A program made the position numbers and the translations under genes. A stretch of 64,000 bases of DNA from NCBI GenBank assembly GCA_007570785.1, contig ML664183.1, positions 21,314,175 to 21,378,174 on the forward strand, read 5' to 3'. This DNA is from Antilocapra americana (Eukaryota; Chordata; Mammalia; Artiodactyla; Antilocapridae). Below are positions 48,240 through 61,150 of the stretch, piece after piece (within the stretch, counting starts at the first letter, position 1; each line of letters begins with the position of its first letter). A model generated the notes under the pieces. The model was given only the letters and a program-made list of their open reading frames with translations, was not told the DNA's origin and did not search any database.

Positions 48240-49290
48240 ACCACTCCAGTCACATACCACTTTCTTATCTCTGATAAATGTCTATGTGTCATTTTGTGTA
48301 TGTGGCTCAAAAGGGCAAAAGGTAAACAAAAGAGACAAGCTAAGAAGTTGGATGTAAAGAAAAAAAGAAAGAGGATAAAAAGAAAATATGGAGAAAATGC
48401 ATTTATATTTTAAATTCACTTTTGCTTATTGAATGGTTATTATATATTAAACAGTTTCTATTGGAACAGAAATTGCTAATACCCTTTCAAACTATCTCAC
48501 AAAAGTTGTTCAAGGTTTCAGTTAATGAATAAACAACAAAACCTTGTCCTCTAAGTCCAGCTTCTTTTCTAGGTTGTACACTGTCACATTATAAAGACGT
48601 TGACACACTAAACAGAAGAACAATACAGAAGTATTTCCTTTTCATTTTCTTCAAGCAAGGATTTAACAAAACAGTTAACATCAGAAGTTGTGCACAGGCT
48701 TTAATCACTTAAATTCTTTTACCCATTATTTTATCATCATAAATGCATACAAATGATGTTGTATTCCTTTCACACAAAAAATGTATAAAATCTTAGCATA
48801 CTCGACTGATTTAGTTGAGAAATTAAAATATGAACACAGCTAATGTAGTTTCCAAACATGCTACCAAAGGAAAAAATATATACTTTTATAAATTCTTCCA
48901 CATAATCCTTCACTTCTAATGCAACAAGTTAATTAGTTAGTTTCTGGATCATTTCTAAGCTTAGCAATGTTTCAAACAATATCAGATTGTTTGCAAACAA
49001 AAATGCCCGGTCCTAGGACAGTTACAGGAAATCTGAGAAGGCAAGGCTTTTCAAGGAAACCAGGTCATGAAAGAGATTATTGTTCTAATCCTTAGAAAAC
49101 TGGATAGAGTTGTCTTTTCCTGTGTGAATATGAGCCTTAATTAAACACTACAGGAAGGAATAAGGGTGACAATCTGGCTCAAGCAAAGCTTTTCTGTTAA
49201 AACTATGGTGCATGTGTATCATGAATACAGAATTTGCTTCATTTTCACATTTCATTTTGAATATAATAAGCCACTTTTAATGGAAGAGAT
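48240..49290. other. Unrecognised AT-rich DNA
   Basis: No gene or repeat recognised. Confidence 0.4.
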
Positions 49291-49295
49291 TAACC

Positions 49296-49341
49296 GATTT
49301 ACTTTCTAAATATGCTCAGATTTACTTTCTAAATATACTCA
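49296..49341. repeat. 23-bp tandem duplication
   Basis: Two adjacent 23-base units starting 'gatttactttctaaatat' with one mismatch (tgctca against tactca), then the first four bases of a third. Confidence 0.9.
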
Positions 49342-49608
49342 GATTAAGCCAATTTGGTTAATCCCATTCTGTTTCACATGTAGTATCAATGTACAGTCCA
49401 GAGGTTTACACAGATGGAAGTCTCTAAAAAAGACAGAAATATTAGAGGCAACATCTTTTACTTCACCCTAAGGTTCGACTAAGCTTCCACCAGCATAAAC
49501 TACCAAAGAAACCTTATATCCCATAAGCAACAGGGGATAGAAATTGAAAGTTAGTGGTATAGTCCCAGAAATCAAAGAGAATCCAATGTCCAATTTGTTA
49601 TTAAATAT

Positions 49609-49654
49609 TGCCAGACTATTAACTACATCAGTGCCAGACTATTAGCTACATCAC
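49609..49654. repeat. 23-bp tandem duplication
   Basis: Two adjacent 23-base units starting 'tgccagactatta' with two mismatches. About 270 bases from another duplication with the same unit length but unrelated sequence. Confidence 0.9.
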
Positions 49655-49989
49655 TGAAAGTCGGTACAAGAATTATCAATAGTGGAAAACCTAGAGGTCT
49701 ATACTTTCCAGACATGCTTTTTAAATTACAACTTGGTCTAGAGGGGGCAGAAATTGATTAGATCATTTTCTTTCCACCTTAGTTTCAACTGCAACAATTA
49801 AAATATATTTGCATTCTAAAAAATATAGTACTTTATCAAGATCAAGTTAAAGTATATAAACAAATATATATCTATGCAAATGTATTTATACACGCGTAAA
49901 ACAACAACAACACATAAAACTGAGATCAAAGATATAGTTTTATTTTGACATTTTCTTGGCTTAATTTCAGAATTAAAATTACTGGGGTT

Positions 49990-50065
49990 TTGTGAGAATT
50001 GTAACAGATACTGTATGTAAAATATTTAGCATGGTGATAGGCCCTTAACTAATTCTCAAAGATGA
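49990..50065 (+). mobile_element. MIR 3' fragment, tentative
   Basis: 'tgtgagaattgtaacagata', 'tgtaaaatatttagcatggt' and 'gataggcccttaac' match the MIR tail (agga-taaatgaga-aatg, tgtaaagtacttagcacagtg). Confidence 0.5.
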
Positions 50066-51034
50066 CCTTACTTCATCATCTGCTTATCAGTTTGCTTGGA
50101 AAATAACTTGGAGAGTTAGAATGCAAGATAGTTTTGAAAATACAGAAGATAAAAAGCATTGATTTATTAAGATATGCTCTGGTATCATATAATACTAGAC
50201 AGCAAGTATGAAGTAATCAATAACTTTACATAGAATAATATGTTATTAGATTTTTTTCCTTTGGAAGACAAAATATTCTCTATGTGTATATACAAAGGAA
50301 AATTTCAAATGCTCATTTTTCTTTGTATTGAGAAATGTTAAAAAATCCCATCATTAATCCCTCCCTCTGTCAAGCAGCAGCTTGCACACTGGTTATATTT
50401 TCAGTAATGCATGCAGTAAGTTATAGGAATATCTGTTTCCTCATAAAATTATTAGGAATTAAGGTGCAGAGGCATGACCTAATAATCTCTGTCTCTTGAG
50501 AACCTGCCACAACACCTGGAAAATAGCAAGTTTCCAATAAATATGAGTAGAATTGCAATATACAAGCCACAATCTACTGGATCCACTGGGGACTATGTAG
50601 CCTTTTGTGTCTTGCTTTCTATTTTTTTTTTAATGCCTTGTGTTTTTATAGGTACATCACTCTGTATTCCTTTTCCATGGCACAAGGCACAGAAAAAAGA
50701 GAAAAGATGACTATTTCCTATGTGCGTACACTGATACAGCATCAGTTGCTCAATTTTAACATGAGTAATATTTTTCTCTGTGTAAATTAGGATCTAATTA
50801 ACAAACAAACAAAAAACACAAGATGTATTAGAATAATTATTATGGGGCATGCTAAATATATTCTGCATATATTTCAAGAATGTTTCCAAAAGAATAACTC
50901 TTCCTCTCTGATTTTCATTGTATAGATATGAATGTCTTTTTCCTTTTCTTTACTTTCTTTGAAATATACTGAGAACAAAATTAAAGAAGAAGCTACCATT
51001 CCTCCACATACACTAAATTCCCAAACTTCAAACG
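50066..51034. other. Mostly unrecognised; possible L2/MIR tail
   Basis: No gene recognised. At 50500-50545 'gccacaacacctggaaaata' with 'tttccaataaatatgag' resembles an L2 or MIR tail, too short for a firm call. Confidence 0.4.
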
Positions 51035-51035
51035 C

Positions 51036-51118
51036 TTTTTAAAAAAGTATTTACTTTTTATTTGAAAGATAATTGCTTTACAGAATTCTGTTGGTTTCTG
51101 CAAAACAGCCATAGGTAA
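51036..51118 (-). mobile_element. Very short L1 3' end
   Basis: Plus strand reads 'tttttatttgaaagataatt', 'gctttacagaattctgttgg' and 'tttctgcaaaacagccatag', the complement of the last 80 bases of ruminant L1. The equivalent sense sequence is seen in the copy ending at 53012. Extreme 5' truncation. Confidence 0.78.
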
Positions 51119-51119
51119 A

Positions 51120-52090
51120 TTATAACCACAATGCACTTTTATATCATAAAGACTTCAGATACCAAATGCCGTCTATTTCCTAAGTCTTTACTTGTATTTT
51201 CACTATCTGGTCTATTGGTTTCTGCCCTTTGGTGCACATGAACACTCATCATTGTCTTCATGGTTGCTATTATTATTGTTAAGACTCTTTGGGACCACTT
51301 GCTTCCATGGACTTGGTGCCCCTAGAGAAAATATGAAATCAATACCTGTTGATCCCCAAACTGTAGCTACTCAAACAATTGCATGTATTTAATATTATAA
51401 AATAGTATGATTCAGGTACAACTGTTTTTGTGCTGTACACATTTTTCAAAATTCAGAATGAGATAATTTTCAAGACATAAAGAAGAATTTGTATATCCAT
51501 ATCACACCCTATGAGAGTGGGCTTTCTCAATAAAAGGCAGGACAACCAAGAGCTCGCCTCATGAAGTGAAAGACCCTGCAACCTCTTTCTAGAGAAGCCT
51601 GCTGTAGCGCTGCTGGGATTCTCTGACAGAACTATTCTCCCTGTCCAAAAGAGGTAGATCAGAATTTCTCAAGGATCCAAAGCTACTAAGAAATCCATAC
51701 TGCCTGACTCTGTCATCAGCATCATCCCTACTACACCAAGTGTGGAGAGTTGTATCTTTTTGGAAAAGTCTTTGATCCACTTTTAATTTACTGCAGCTCT
51801 TAAGGTCAGGATAAAGTGACATTTTAAGTATCTTTTATATCCCTTGTATTTATGTATAAAGATTCTCTGCTTAAATAGCTTGCTTGCTTAGAAAAATAAG
51901 AAATTATTCTTAGTTTCATCACTGAAAGTAGTAAATTACTCTTTGATCAGACTAAAACAGATGTCACAATTGACAATCCAGTTGTGATCTTCAAGATTAA
52001 GGTCAATACTCTGTGCGCTTCTTGTTCATCTTATATTATCCCAGAGAACCTAACCAAAATAAAAATTTAGCTGACTCTCCCTCCATTTTA
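51120..52090. other. No recognised repeat; one exon-like frame
   Basis: Contains a 77-codon minus-strand frame (51822-51589) whose composition looks more protein-like than others here (see findings). Otherwise no gene or repeat recognised. Confidence 0.4.
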
Positions 52091-52094
52091 CTAA

Positions 52095-52215
52095 AACCCT
52101 CTTGATAGTAGGTACCATGTTATATTTTTTTGCTGATTTTGTTCTCAGTTTCTCACATAGGACATGCAAAAGAAGAGATCTTTATTAAATTTTTATTGAA
52201 TAAATAAATGAATAA
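52095..52215 (+). mobile_element. L2 LINE 3' end
   Basis: 'agtaggtaccatgttatatt' then 'tttctcacataggacatgca' and 'tttattgaataaataaatga' follow the L2 3' end (tagtaggtgctcaataaatg, ttgttgaatgaatgaatga). Old and diverged. Confidence 0.6.
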
Positions 52216-52441
52216 ACTATTAACTATATTGAAGATGAGTAAGTAACAAACAAGTAAGAAAATAGTGACAAGAAAAAAAATATTCTTGGAGATCAGTTCT
52301 CAGTAGTAAATGCTGTTGCATTATGTGAGCAGGGTTCACCAACTTCATAGTCCAGAGACAAGTGGAACTGGTTAGCACACACTAATTACTACAGGGTGAA
52401 TTAGCCAGTTAGAAAGTAGGAAACACAAAGACTTGACAGCA

Positions 52442-53012
52442 CTATTTACAATAGCCAGAAAATGGAAGCAACCTAGATGCCCATTGACAGATGAATGGAG
52501 AAAGAAGCTGTTATGCATACATACAATGGAATACTACACAGCCATAAAAAGGAACATATTTGAATCTATTCTAATGAGGTAGATGAAACTGGAGCCTATT
52601 ATACAGAGTGAGGTAAGTCAGAAAGAGAAATATAAATATTACATATTGACACATATATATGGAAACTAAAGAGACAGCAGTGATGAATTTATTTTCAGGG
52701 CAGCAAAGGAGGAACAGACCTACGGACATGAGGGGAGAGAGGAGGGAGAAGAGAAGATGTATGGAAACTATAATACAGAAATTTACAATACTACCATTTG
52801 TAAAATAAAAAGCCAATGAGAATTTGTTGTATGAATTAGGGAACTCAAACAGGGGCTCTGTAACAGGGTGAAGGGTGGGATGTGAGGGAGATGGGAAGTA
52901 GGTCTGGGAGGGAAGGGATATCGTGTACCTATGGCTGATTCTTGATGTATGGCAGAAAACCACAAAATTCTGTAAAGCAATCACCTTTCAATTAAAAAAT
53001 TAAAATAAAAAA
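52442..53012 (+). mobile_element. L1 3' end with 11-bp duplication
   Basis: The last part of L1 ORF2 ('gaagcaacctagatgcccat', 'gaatactacacagccataaa') and 3'UTR to an A-rich tail. 'acttgacagca' stands on both sides (52431-52441 and 53013-53023), a perfect target-site duplication, so this is a complete 5'-truncated insertion of about 570 bases. The frame is decayed. It is of an older type than the copy at 38005, judging from the differing 3'UTR. Confidence 0.92.
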
Positions 53013-53023
53013 ACTTGACAGCA

Positions 53024-54417
53024 GTGGTTGAGTGACATGAAATGAAAAAAAAATGAAAAAGTGTATCAAGGAAGGATGAAATAAATGAAATGCTTTAGTA
53101 CATTTAATTGTCATCTATATTTTTCACTATTCCCTTATTTTCTTCTTGGCAGCTCCATTCTGAGGCATATCATTTGGACTTTAAGGTACAGCTCTACTGG
53201 ATAAGCACATAGTTTGTAAAAGAACCACATAGCTCACCATGGTTACTTCTGGAGGAAGAGGCAAATTCTCTAATAACAAAGGCCAGAGATAAGATAAAGC
53301 AAGGCTATATCCCACAAGCTGATGCTCAGTGAAGGCTTTAGTATACTGAGTGAGATCTCAAAAAAGATTAGAGACAGTATTTGGACTGAAGAATATCCAG
53401 AAGCCAATAAGCTATAAAAATAAATATAAAGAATTAACTCAAATACAGTAAATAAAAGCACAATATATAGAGGGAGACAGAGTGAAATTTTCTAGTTTCT
53501 TTATTATAATACTTAAATTTAATAAAAACATACTTAAAACAAACTTGAAACCTTTTACAAAATTTATCAGATTTTACTCTAGTAACAGTCCAAAGACCTT
53601 TAACTAGCAAACAATGATTTTCAAAAATTATTATTAATTAACTTAGCACAGGATGTGAAGAGAAAACATGATGTATTGACTCTAAATTTTAAAAATATTA
53701 ATTTCTTTTCATTTATTTCCAGGCCGTTTTGAATTCGTGTTTTGTCTGCCATAATCGATTTAGTGCCATTGTATGACACTAAAATTTTAAGGATTTTCAT
53801 TCTAATATGCTTAAACATTATAACAGAAATGCTATATTAGTTAAATTATATATTTAACAATGGATTTGAAAAGTTGAGTTATATTATATGCCTTAAACAC
53901 AGACAATCCTATTTGTCTATTGCATCTCAATAAAGCTATAAAGCTGGGGTAGGGGGAGATAACAACATCACCACAACAAAAAAATTCAAGAGATTTTCAA
54001 AAACAAAACCCAACAAATGGTGCCATGTTGAGATTGAAGTCTGACACAATAGAAAAATAATATGGTCATCTCTCGGTTTAAAATTTGTTAATTAACTCAT
54101 TGTGGATATTCTTCATTGACTTTGGTTTTTAAAATACTGCATTAAATATCATTTTTAAAAGAATGGTCTCTTCCATATTATTTATAAAAATAATATATTA
54201 TTTGAAAAAATTGTCCACTTTGAGGAGATTAAGGTTATTAGATGGTTTTCTAATACATAAAGAATGGAGTGAGAGGAATTGTTATGCATGCAAACGTAAA
54301 AATCTAACTCTATCTAGCATCTAAATTTACCTATCTGCACACTATTTCCTTCCCATTATTTGAATATATTGAATTCTAAGTCCTAATTGAGGATTGGACA
54401 ACATTTGAGGTTGGACA
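53024..54417. other. Unrecognised AT-rich DNA
   Basis: No gene or repeat recognised. Confidence 0.4.
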
Positions 54418-54535
54418 CTGGGCTTCCCTGGTAGCTTGGCTGGTAAAGAATCCGCCTGCAGTGCAAGGAACCCTGGTTCAATTCATGTTCATTCTGGAAG
54501 ATCCCCTAGAGAAGGTATAGGCTACCCATACCCAT
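54418..54535 (+). mobile_element. Bov-tA SINE, 3' part missing
   Basis: Head 'gggcttccctggtagcttgg' with 'gcctgcagtgcaaggaaccc' and 'gatcccctagagaaggtata', stopping after 'ggctacccata'. A second copy starts about 30 bases on in the same direction. Confidence 0.82.
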
Positions 54536-54565
54536 TCCATCCCAAGAAAAACAAATATTTTCTTG

Positions 54566-54738
54566 GGCTTCCTTGGTGGCTCGATCCCTGAGTTGGAAAG
54601 ATCCCTTGGAGGAGGGCATGGCAACCCACTCCAGTATTCTTTCTTGGAGTATCCCCATGGACAGAAGAGCCTGGAAGACTATGGCCCATAGGGTAACAAA
54701 GAGTCAGACATGATGAACAACTAAGCACAGCGCAGCAT
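54566..54738 (+). mobile_element. Bov-tA SINE with internal head deletion
   Basis: 'gggcttccttggtggctcga' passes directly to 'tccctgagttggaaagatcc', so the middle of the tRNA-like head is deleted; the Bov-A unit is complete to 'gtcagacatgatgaacaact'. Confidence 0.87.
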
Positions 54739-56190
54739 TTCTGTGTTGTAAGTTTCAATTTTGTATTTGTATGTGTGTGTGGGGGGGGTGGATGTGGATA
54801 TGGGTAAGAGGCAGAGAGAGCCAGCCAGACAGAAGAGAGGAGAGAATGAGAGAAAGTATGTACCTAGATAAAGAATTCAGGCTAGAACAACCTAGAACGG
54901 AGGTGACACAGACACATGAGCTTAAAAAAAATGCTTATCATTGTATAGAGCTGAAATTTTTCTGTTATTAAAATGATTATTTTTTCTGTTATTAAAAAAT
55001 CAGGTTAGATGAGTAGAGACACTGAAAAGCTTCCTATCTTTGAAAAGCTTTTTCATCTAGAGAGACTTCATCAGCTTACTTTTGAATGATCTTGTTGTAA
55101 CCATCACTAGAAGTCCTATGTTCTAATTAAGCATTTGGAGGAAAAAATATGGCAGTTAAAGATCCATAAAAATAGTCTTGAAAGTCAAATGCTAAGCAGG
55201 GGATGAGATTTACTGTAGACCCTGCCTTAATTTTGTCTAATGAATCCTGCTTATAATTATTTTCTGTATTTCATCATCCTTAAATTGACTGTCTCGATTC
55301 AAAAACTCTATAATCACATTGCCCTGAGGTAGAAGAGAGTGAGAGAAATGCAAATTATGGGAAACAGAGGATGTGTATCTCCATCTTTCGTAATAGTTTT
55401 ATACTCAACAACCAGAAATTAATGAAGAAAAGTGAGGGGGTGGAAGCCTCATGCTGTTCACAGCAGCCCTAAATTAGGCAATGAGGATATTTATTAAATA
55501 CCACATGATCTATGTCTGCTCTCTGAAGCACTTACATCATCATTCTTCCACTAATCACAGTTAAGAGTACATTCAGAAACTGTGGAGCATTCTACTTGTG
55601 TACGAAACCTCCCAAACTACTAAGTAGTACATCTGATTTATGGAAAACACGTGTGATAATATGAATTAGTGTCCAGTGATAGGCCCTATCCTTGGCACAT
55701 TTGGGAAATCCAAAACATTAAGAGATTACATGGACAATTTATTTCTCCCAGAAAGTTCACTGTGTATAAAATTTCCTCTCACTGAATTGATATAAAGGTT
55801 ATCAATTTCTGTTAAAATTTTATCTATGTAACTTATGAATATAAAATGTATTGCAAGAAATAGTAGCTTTTAGAGTAGAAACTCAAAGTTGGTAATGAAA
55901 TATTCTAGAAAATCTATGTGGTGGAATTAAAGAGATTGAGGTCATCTATTTTTAAAAGATATATATTGCTTTGATTATTTTACTGTGATGCCACACTTGA
56001 AAATATTTATGCTGAAGAGACAAGAAATTTTTATTTTACTCCCATATGAGCCAATCATATGGTAAAAAAGTAGCAATTTAATCTGAGAGTTCCTTAATAC
56101 AGCTATACAATCAAGATCAAAGTTGCTTATTTTTCATGGAGGTTCGTAATAGTAGGAACATTTATAGAACAGTGAGTCTTACTTTGGAGA
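54739..56190. other. Unrecognised AT-rich DNA
   Basis: No gene recognised. A (TG)n/G-run lies at 54771-54790, and 'ttttctgttattaaaa' occurs twice near 54958 and 54981. Confidence 0.4.
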
Positions 56191-56194
56191 CTAA

Positions 56195-56310
56195 GTTATT
56201 TACTGTAAGACTACTAAGAAATGGATTAAACCTCTCTAAGCATCAGTTCTTCTGTAATAAATGACAAAAACGGCTTACTTCATAGATCTATGTTGAATGT
56301 CATATTAGAA
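56195..56310 (+). mobile_element. MIR fragment, probable
   Basis: 'taaacctctctaagcatcag' with 'ttcttctgtaataaatgaca' and 'ggcttacttcatagatctat' parallels the MIR segment 'taacctctctgagcctcagtt...tcatctgtaaaatgg...tacctcatagg'. Confidence 0.55.
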
Positions 56311-56389
56311 AAAAATATGAAGTATTACTATCTATGAAAAAATTCACAGAATAGTCAGATTTTCCCATAATTTGAGGGATAACTAAAAC

Positions 56390-56660
56390 TTCTGAAATCC
56401 CAGGGACTTATGACAACAAAAATTCATTACTCGTGATACTGATGCTGTTTTTTATCATCTGCTGTCTTTCAGGGATCATGCTGAAAGGATAGTCCTTATT
56501 TGGGGCATACCATTCTTGTGGCATAGGGAGAAAAGCAAAGATGGAATCCTATGATGGCTTTCTTGGATATAGCATTCGCCACTTTTAAACCTGTATCACT
56601 GGCCAAAGCAAGACATTTATGCAAGTGAGATGTCACAATCATAATCACCAAATAATATGG
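56390..56660. mobile_element. Ancient repeat fragment, tentative
   Basis: 'actggccaaagcaagacatt' and neighbouring blocks resemble a dispersed old mammalian repeat of the type at 14053-14525 ('ggccaaagcaagtcacat'). Family not assigned. Confidence 0.25.
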
Positions 56661-57224
56661 AACAATTATATAATTTTAATATTCGATTAAATTAATTCTT
56701 ATCAATGTTATTGTTAATATAGAATTATGTGCATAAAAATATGACCAGATGCTTATTACTCAGGAAAGCATTACATAGAGGAGTAAATTAAACAAATATT
56801 TTCCTAAACAGGGTACATGTCTAAGATCTGAAGGTACATATAGCATACACTGTGGTGAACTGACCAATAACTCAATTCACAGCTCTAATATTCAGTGAAA
56901 ATGGTAAGTGCAAGACTTTTTCAAGATTCCTGAGTGAGCCTTTAATATTTCCTAGCATTGGCAAGAAATTTTCTTCTTCCTACAACTCTCTCTCAAATGC
57001 GGAAAACTACAGCAGTCAACTTGTATCCATGAAATAAAAAACAAAAGAATCATGCAAGCTTCGGCTCTGATATTACTGGGAGACAAATAAGTGCTGGGAG
57101 CTAATTGTAGAATATTTAAGGCACTGTAGTTAACATATATAGAGACAGAGATTTTTTTTTTCAGTTAAAACTATCTGAAGGATATAATCTAAATTCTCAC
57201 CATTTAGATGTGTAAGTGAAAATG

Positions 57225-57367
57225 AAAATGTTGGTGTCTCAGTCATGCTGACTCTGCAAGTGAGTTGCCATTCCCTTCTCCAGGGGATCTTACCCACCCA
57301 GGGAGCAAATCCAGGTCTCCTGCATTGCAGGCAGATACTTTACTGTCTGAGCCATTATGGAAGCCCA
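57225..57367 (-). mobile_element. Bov-tA SINE with internal deletion
   Basis: Antisense: 'ggtgtctcagtcatgctgac' jumps to 'gagttgccattcccttctcc', so about 70 bases of the Bov-A unit are lost; head complement 'gtctcctgcattgcaggcag' and 'gagccattatggaagccca' are kept. Confidence 0.85.
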
Positions 57368-57369
57368 TT

Positions 57370-60300
57370 TAGGTACATACATATCAACAAATTGTTGTTT
57401 ATCTTCTCTGAGACTAGTCATATATAAAACTAGATGTCTTTAGGCATTTTGGTTTGTTAATATAACTGATGATTAAAGCATTAGGAATATTTATAGAAGT
57501 AGAGAGAATACTATAAAAACTCTTGGCAAGTATTTCCAAATATCTGCAATATTGTCAAAACAATGAAGAATTACTCTGTGTCACTCTATAGAAGAAAATT
57601 AGATATTATGCAATAAATCTATCTTAAATATAAGGAAGAAAAAAAATTAAGAGACACACTCTGCATTGAATTGTCTGCTTTGTGAAGTTGAAAGGTACAA
57701 CCAGAAAAATCAAACAGGTACTGGAAAATCAAATACTAGAATTGCAGAAGAGCTGATCTCTGGACTTTTAATAATACTTAATTTGATAACACTTCCACTC
57801 AATACACAATCCAATCTGTAGTTTTCGCACATAATTGCAAAAAGTTAATTATTAAATTTCTCCACTTTTTCATTTTAATTGATTTACTTTGTCAACCAAG
57901 TTTTGTGGATCCAGACTGTTTTAGATATTAATGATTAAATATGTGTAAGAACAAAAACTTTCAAAGTGTATGGAATAAAGGAGTCCATGAGACAGAAGAG
58001 GGCCTTCACAGATATAGATCTCTGTGAAACTTTGAAATGTTTCTTCTGAGGGAGAAGGGTATACCATACACTGATTAATTAAATCATGTTACATATAAAA
58101 TGAGAAATTATAATGTATGAAACAGTGAACTCTGGAAAAAGCTAATCCTCCTTGATATGTTGATAGGTGGTATTGTTGCAGGTGGGTCTGAGACATTTTG
58201 AGTAACACCAACATGTAGGAAATTGTGATCTACTGAAGTCTGACAGAATTGTAGACTAGTGTCTACGTAAAGTATACACTGATAGACAATTTTATACAAA
58301 CAACGTGTAATTGGAATACACTCTGAAAATATATTTTAAGGACAAGATGCTTCAAAATCCAGCAGGAAATATTCTTTCAGACAAAATTATCTGCACTATC
58401 AATATTTTCCATCCTGAAACATGAAATCAGTCTTCAAGGTACTAGAATCATACACATTAAATACCTAGAGATGACCAATCAATTTTTCATTCATTCTCAT
58501 TTAACTAAAAACATTTTTTCCCCAAAGTACACATACATAATTATGAATACTAAACATTTAGCCCCTAGAAACTTTCTCTATTTTTCATATAGTTTGGGTA
58601 TATGCAGGTGACTATAGTAAAAGTTGAATTCTAGTTCAAATAAGGATAGAGTGTAACATCATTCCCGTACTGATATCTATGTAAATAGCCATATCTAGCA
58701 AACCTATTGCTTTCATTAAGTGAATAACAAGATTCATAGGGTAATTTACTAAAAAGGAAAAAAATGTCTATATTTTGAAAACCATGGCAGTAATGTAGAA
58801 GGGAAGAACAAATCATGCATTTTCTATCTCCTTCATTCTGAGGAGCAGAAGTCATCACTGTATATTATAAAAATTTCAGATTACTTTAGAATTCTTATCA
58901 TATCTCTTCCAAATATACAGTTGATTTTTTAAAAATTCATTGACAGGCTTCAAACTTGTTTTTGCCAAGTCCAGAGAAGATGAAACCTGGTCATCTGAGC
59001 TGAATGGGGATTGCAAACACCCCTGAATTATGCTATTTCCCAAAACTACATAGGAAATGATTCTTGAGATTTTTCTTGTAGATGGTTTCCATGCTGCTTG
59101 TTATCACATAAATTAATCTCAATAGGATGACTGTGTGACCAGAAGTAATAATCAGAAAAGCATAAAGACATTAAGCATAAAGTGGGCTTCTTTTCAATCA
59201 AGAGATACTTACAAGATTCATGTTGCCAATGGAAGAGTTATGAACAGAACTGAATATAAAGGAAGCCTATTCTACTAGACAAGGTTAATGTACTATGCTA
59301 AAACAAGCATGCATTTGATCAGGAGATGTGTAAGGTGTAATAAAAAAGTTATACATAAATCCTTTCTGCATTTATTAGACACACAATATATTAATTTACA
59401 TTGCTAGTAATTTCCTTGTTATGAAGACAAGATACAAAGAAGAATCTACATTCTTGAAACTGTAAGAGTTAACTTGCAAAGAACATAACTGAAGTCTGAA
59501 CAAATAGGCAAACATTCCTACTAAGAGCATAATAGCAAGGACATCTTTCATTCTTAGATGACTTCACTAAGAGACTCCTTTCTCACACCAATAACATAAT
59601 GAATAGTAAAACAAACCACACACAAGTTTAGCAGGTCATAACCTAAAACCAAGCTCACTTGATTATGTGCCATTCTTACTGTCCCTGTCTGTAATTTGCA
59701 CTATTAGGTCAAACACAAAAAAAAAAAAACAGCTCAAGTAAGATAGCTCCTGAGAAGGCTAGAACTATACTTGGTGACTTGAATATTCCTGTGACCAAAC
59801 TTGCTTCTAACGAATAAGGAACATCAGAACTTGGTACGATGAAGAACTAAACATGAGATGTTTCCCCAATTTTTGAATGATATAAATTCAAGGTTCCTGT
59901 AGAATATCATGGAAACTGGGAATGTTCTACTTCAGTGTTGACTGAGTCTTTGCCTTCTCAACAGAAAGGTGGCCTGGGTTATATTCAAATGGATTAAAAA
60001 ATATGTGATAAATTGTCACTCCTATGTGTTGGAGGTTGATACCAATATCAATTTCCTTGGTACACATTTCCTTGAGGTTATTATTTATCTGTGGTTTTGG
60101 GGGTAAAAACTTATATTTAAAACTCTCTCACCCTTGATGATGATCTTCTCTATTGCTTAACTCAAAAATTTTCACTTCCTCTATATTTTTAAAATTCTGG
60201 TTTGCTTATTATTTATGGTAAAGGCCATACAATGACCCCAGGTAAAAAATAGAGAAGCTATTCAAAATTCATATTTATTTTCCAGACTTTGTAACCTGTA

Positions 60301-60685
60301 AAGCCTTTATTTTGAGCCAGTACCATATATTTCTACTTATTCTACTTCACCTCCTCAAGGCCTTGGCCTACTTGTGAGTGGAAAATAGTGAAATGATATT
60401 ACCTGAAATTATGGGATGTCAAGTAAGAGGAACCAGGAGAAGCTATAGAAAATGGGAGCATAAGCTAAATTGTAGGGTTTTTAAGTTGCCTTTAAAGGTA
60501 TATAACAGAGAACTATTTTGACTGGGGAAAAGAAAACTTCTATAAAGACTTGCAGAATAAATCAACTATACTTCAAATAAAATATATTTATAGAATGCTA
60601 TATTTATCAAATAATTTAGAGTCAAGATCAATATTTTCATTTAACAAATAAGATACCTTAATTTCAGTATCCTGTGTTTTTTTGG
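57370..60685. other. Repeat-poor AT-rich stretch
   Basis: About 3.3 kb with no recognisable gene, RNA or repeat on either strand. Confidence 0.4.
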
Positions 60686-60697
60686 TGGGGAGTGTTA

Positions 60698-60904
60698 TGT
60701 GAATGCATGCTCAGGTGTGTCCAACTCTTTGTGACCCCATGGACTGTAGTTCACTGGCTCTTCTGTCCGTGGGATTTCCCAGACAAGAATATTGGAGTGG
60801 GTTGCCATTTCCTTCCCCGGAGGATCTTCCCAACCCCGAGATTGAATCTGTGTCACCTGATTGGAAGGTGGATTCTTTTCCACTGAGCCACCTGGGAAAC
60901 CCCA
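60698..60904 (-). mobile_element. Bov-tA SINE with 10-bp duplication
   Basis: Complete antisense copy ('gtgtccaactctttgtgacc' to 'gagccacctgggaaacccca') between perfect repeats of 'gggagtgtta' at 60688-60697 and 60905-60914. Confidence 0.94.
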
Positions 60905-60914
60905 GGGAGTGTTA

Positions 60915-61137
60915 CATTCTATTATTAATATTGTCACTGAAGTAACTCTGGTGTATTAAGCCTTAGCTTAATATTTAGATTCACTGTTCTCTTATAGTCC
61001 AACATTCCCCCCTCTTTATAAAAGGCAAAGTAAATAAAAAATACTTGTACTTTATGAGTATATAGAATATATATAATACTTCTCCTTAACAGTCACCTTT
61101 TCAAATATATTTCAGTATGAATCTTTTTGGTTCTCTT
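60915..61137. other. Unrecognised AT-rich DNA
   Basis: Short unique spacer between two Bov-tA insertions of the same orientation. Confidence 0.4.
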
Positions 61138-61150
61138 CTATAAATCCATA

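Noticed and set aside
51240..51320. Possible Bov-A remnant ('actctttgggaccacttgct', 'tccatggacttggtgcccct')
   Set aside because: Two short similar words only, wrong spacing, and no tail or head; not enough to call.
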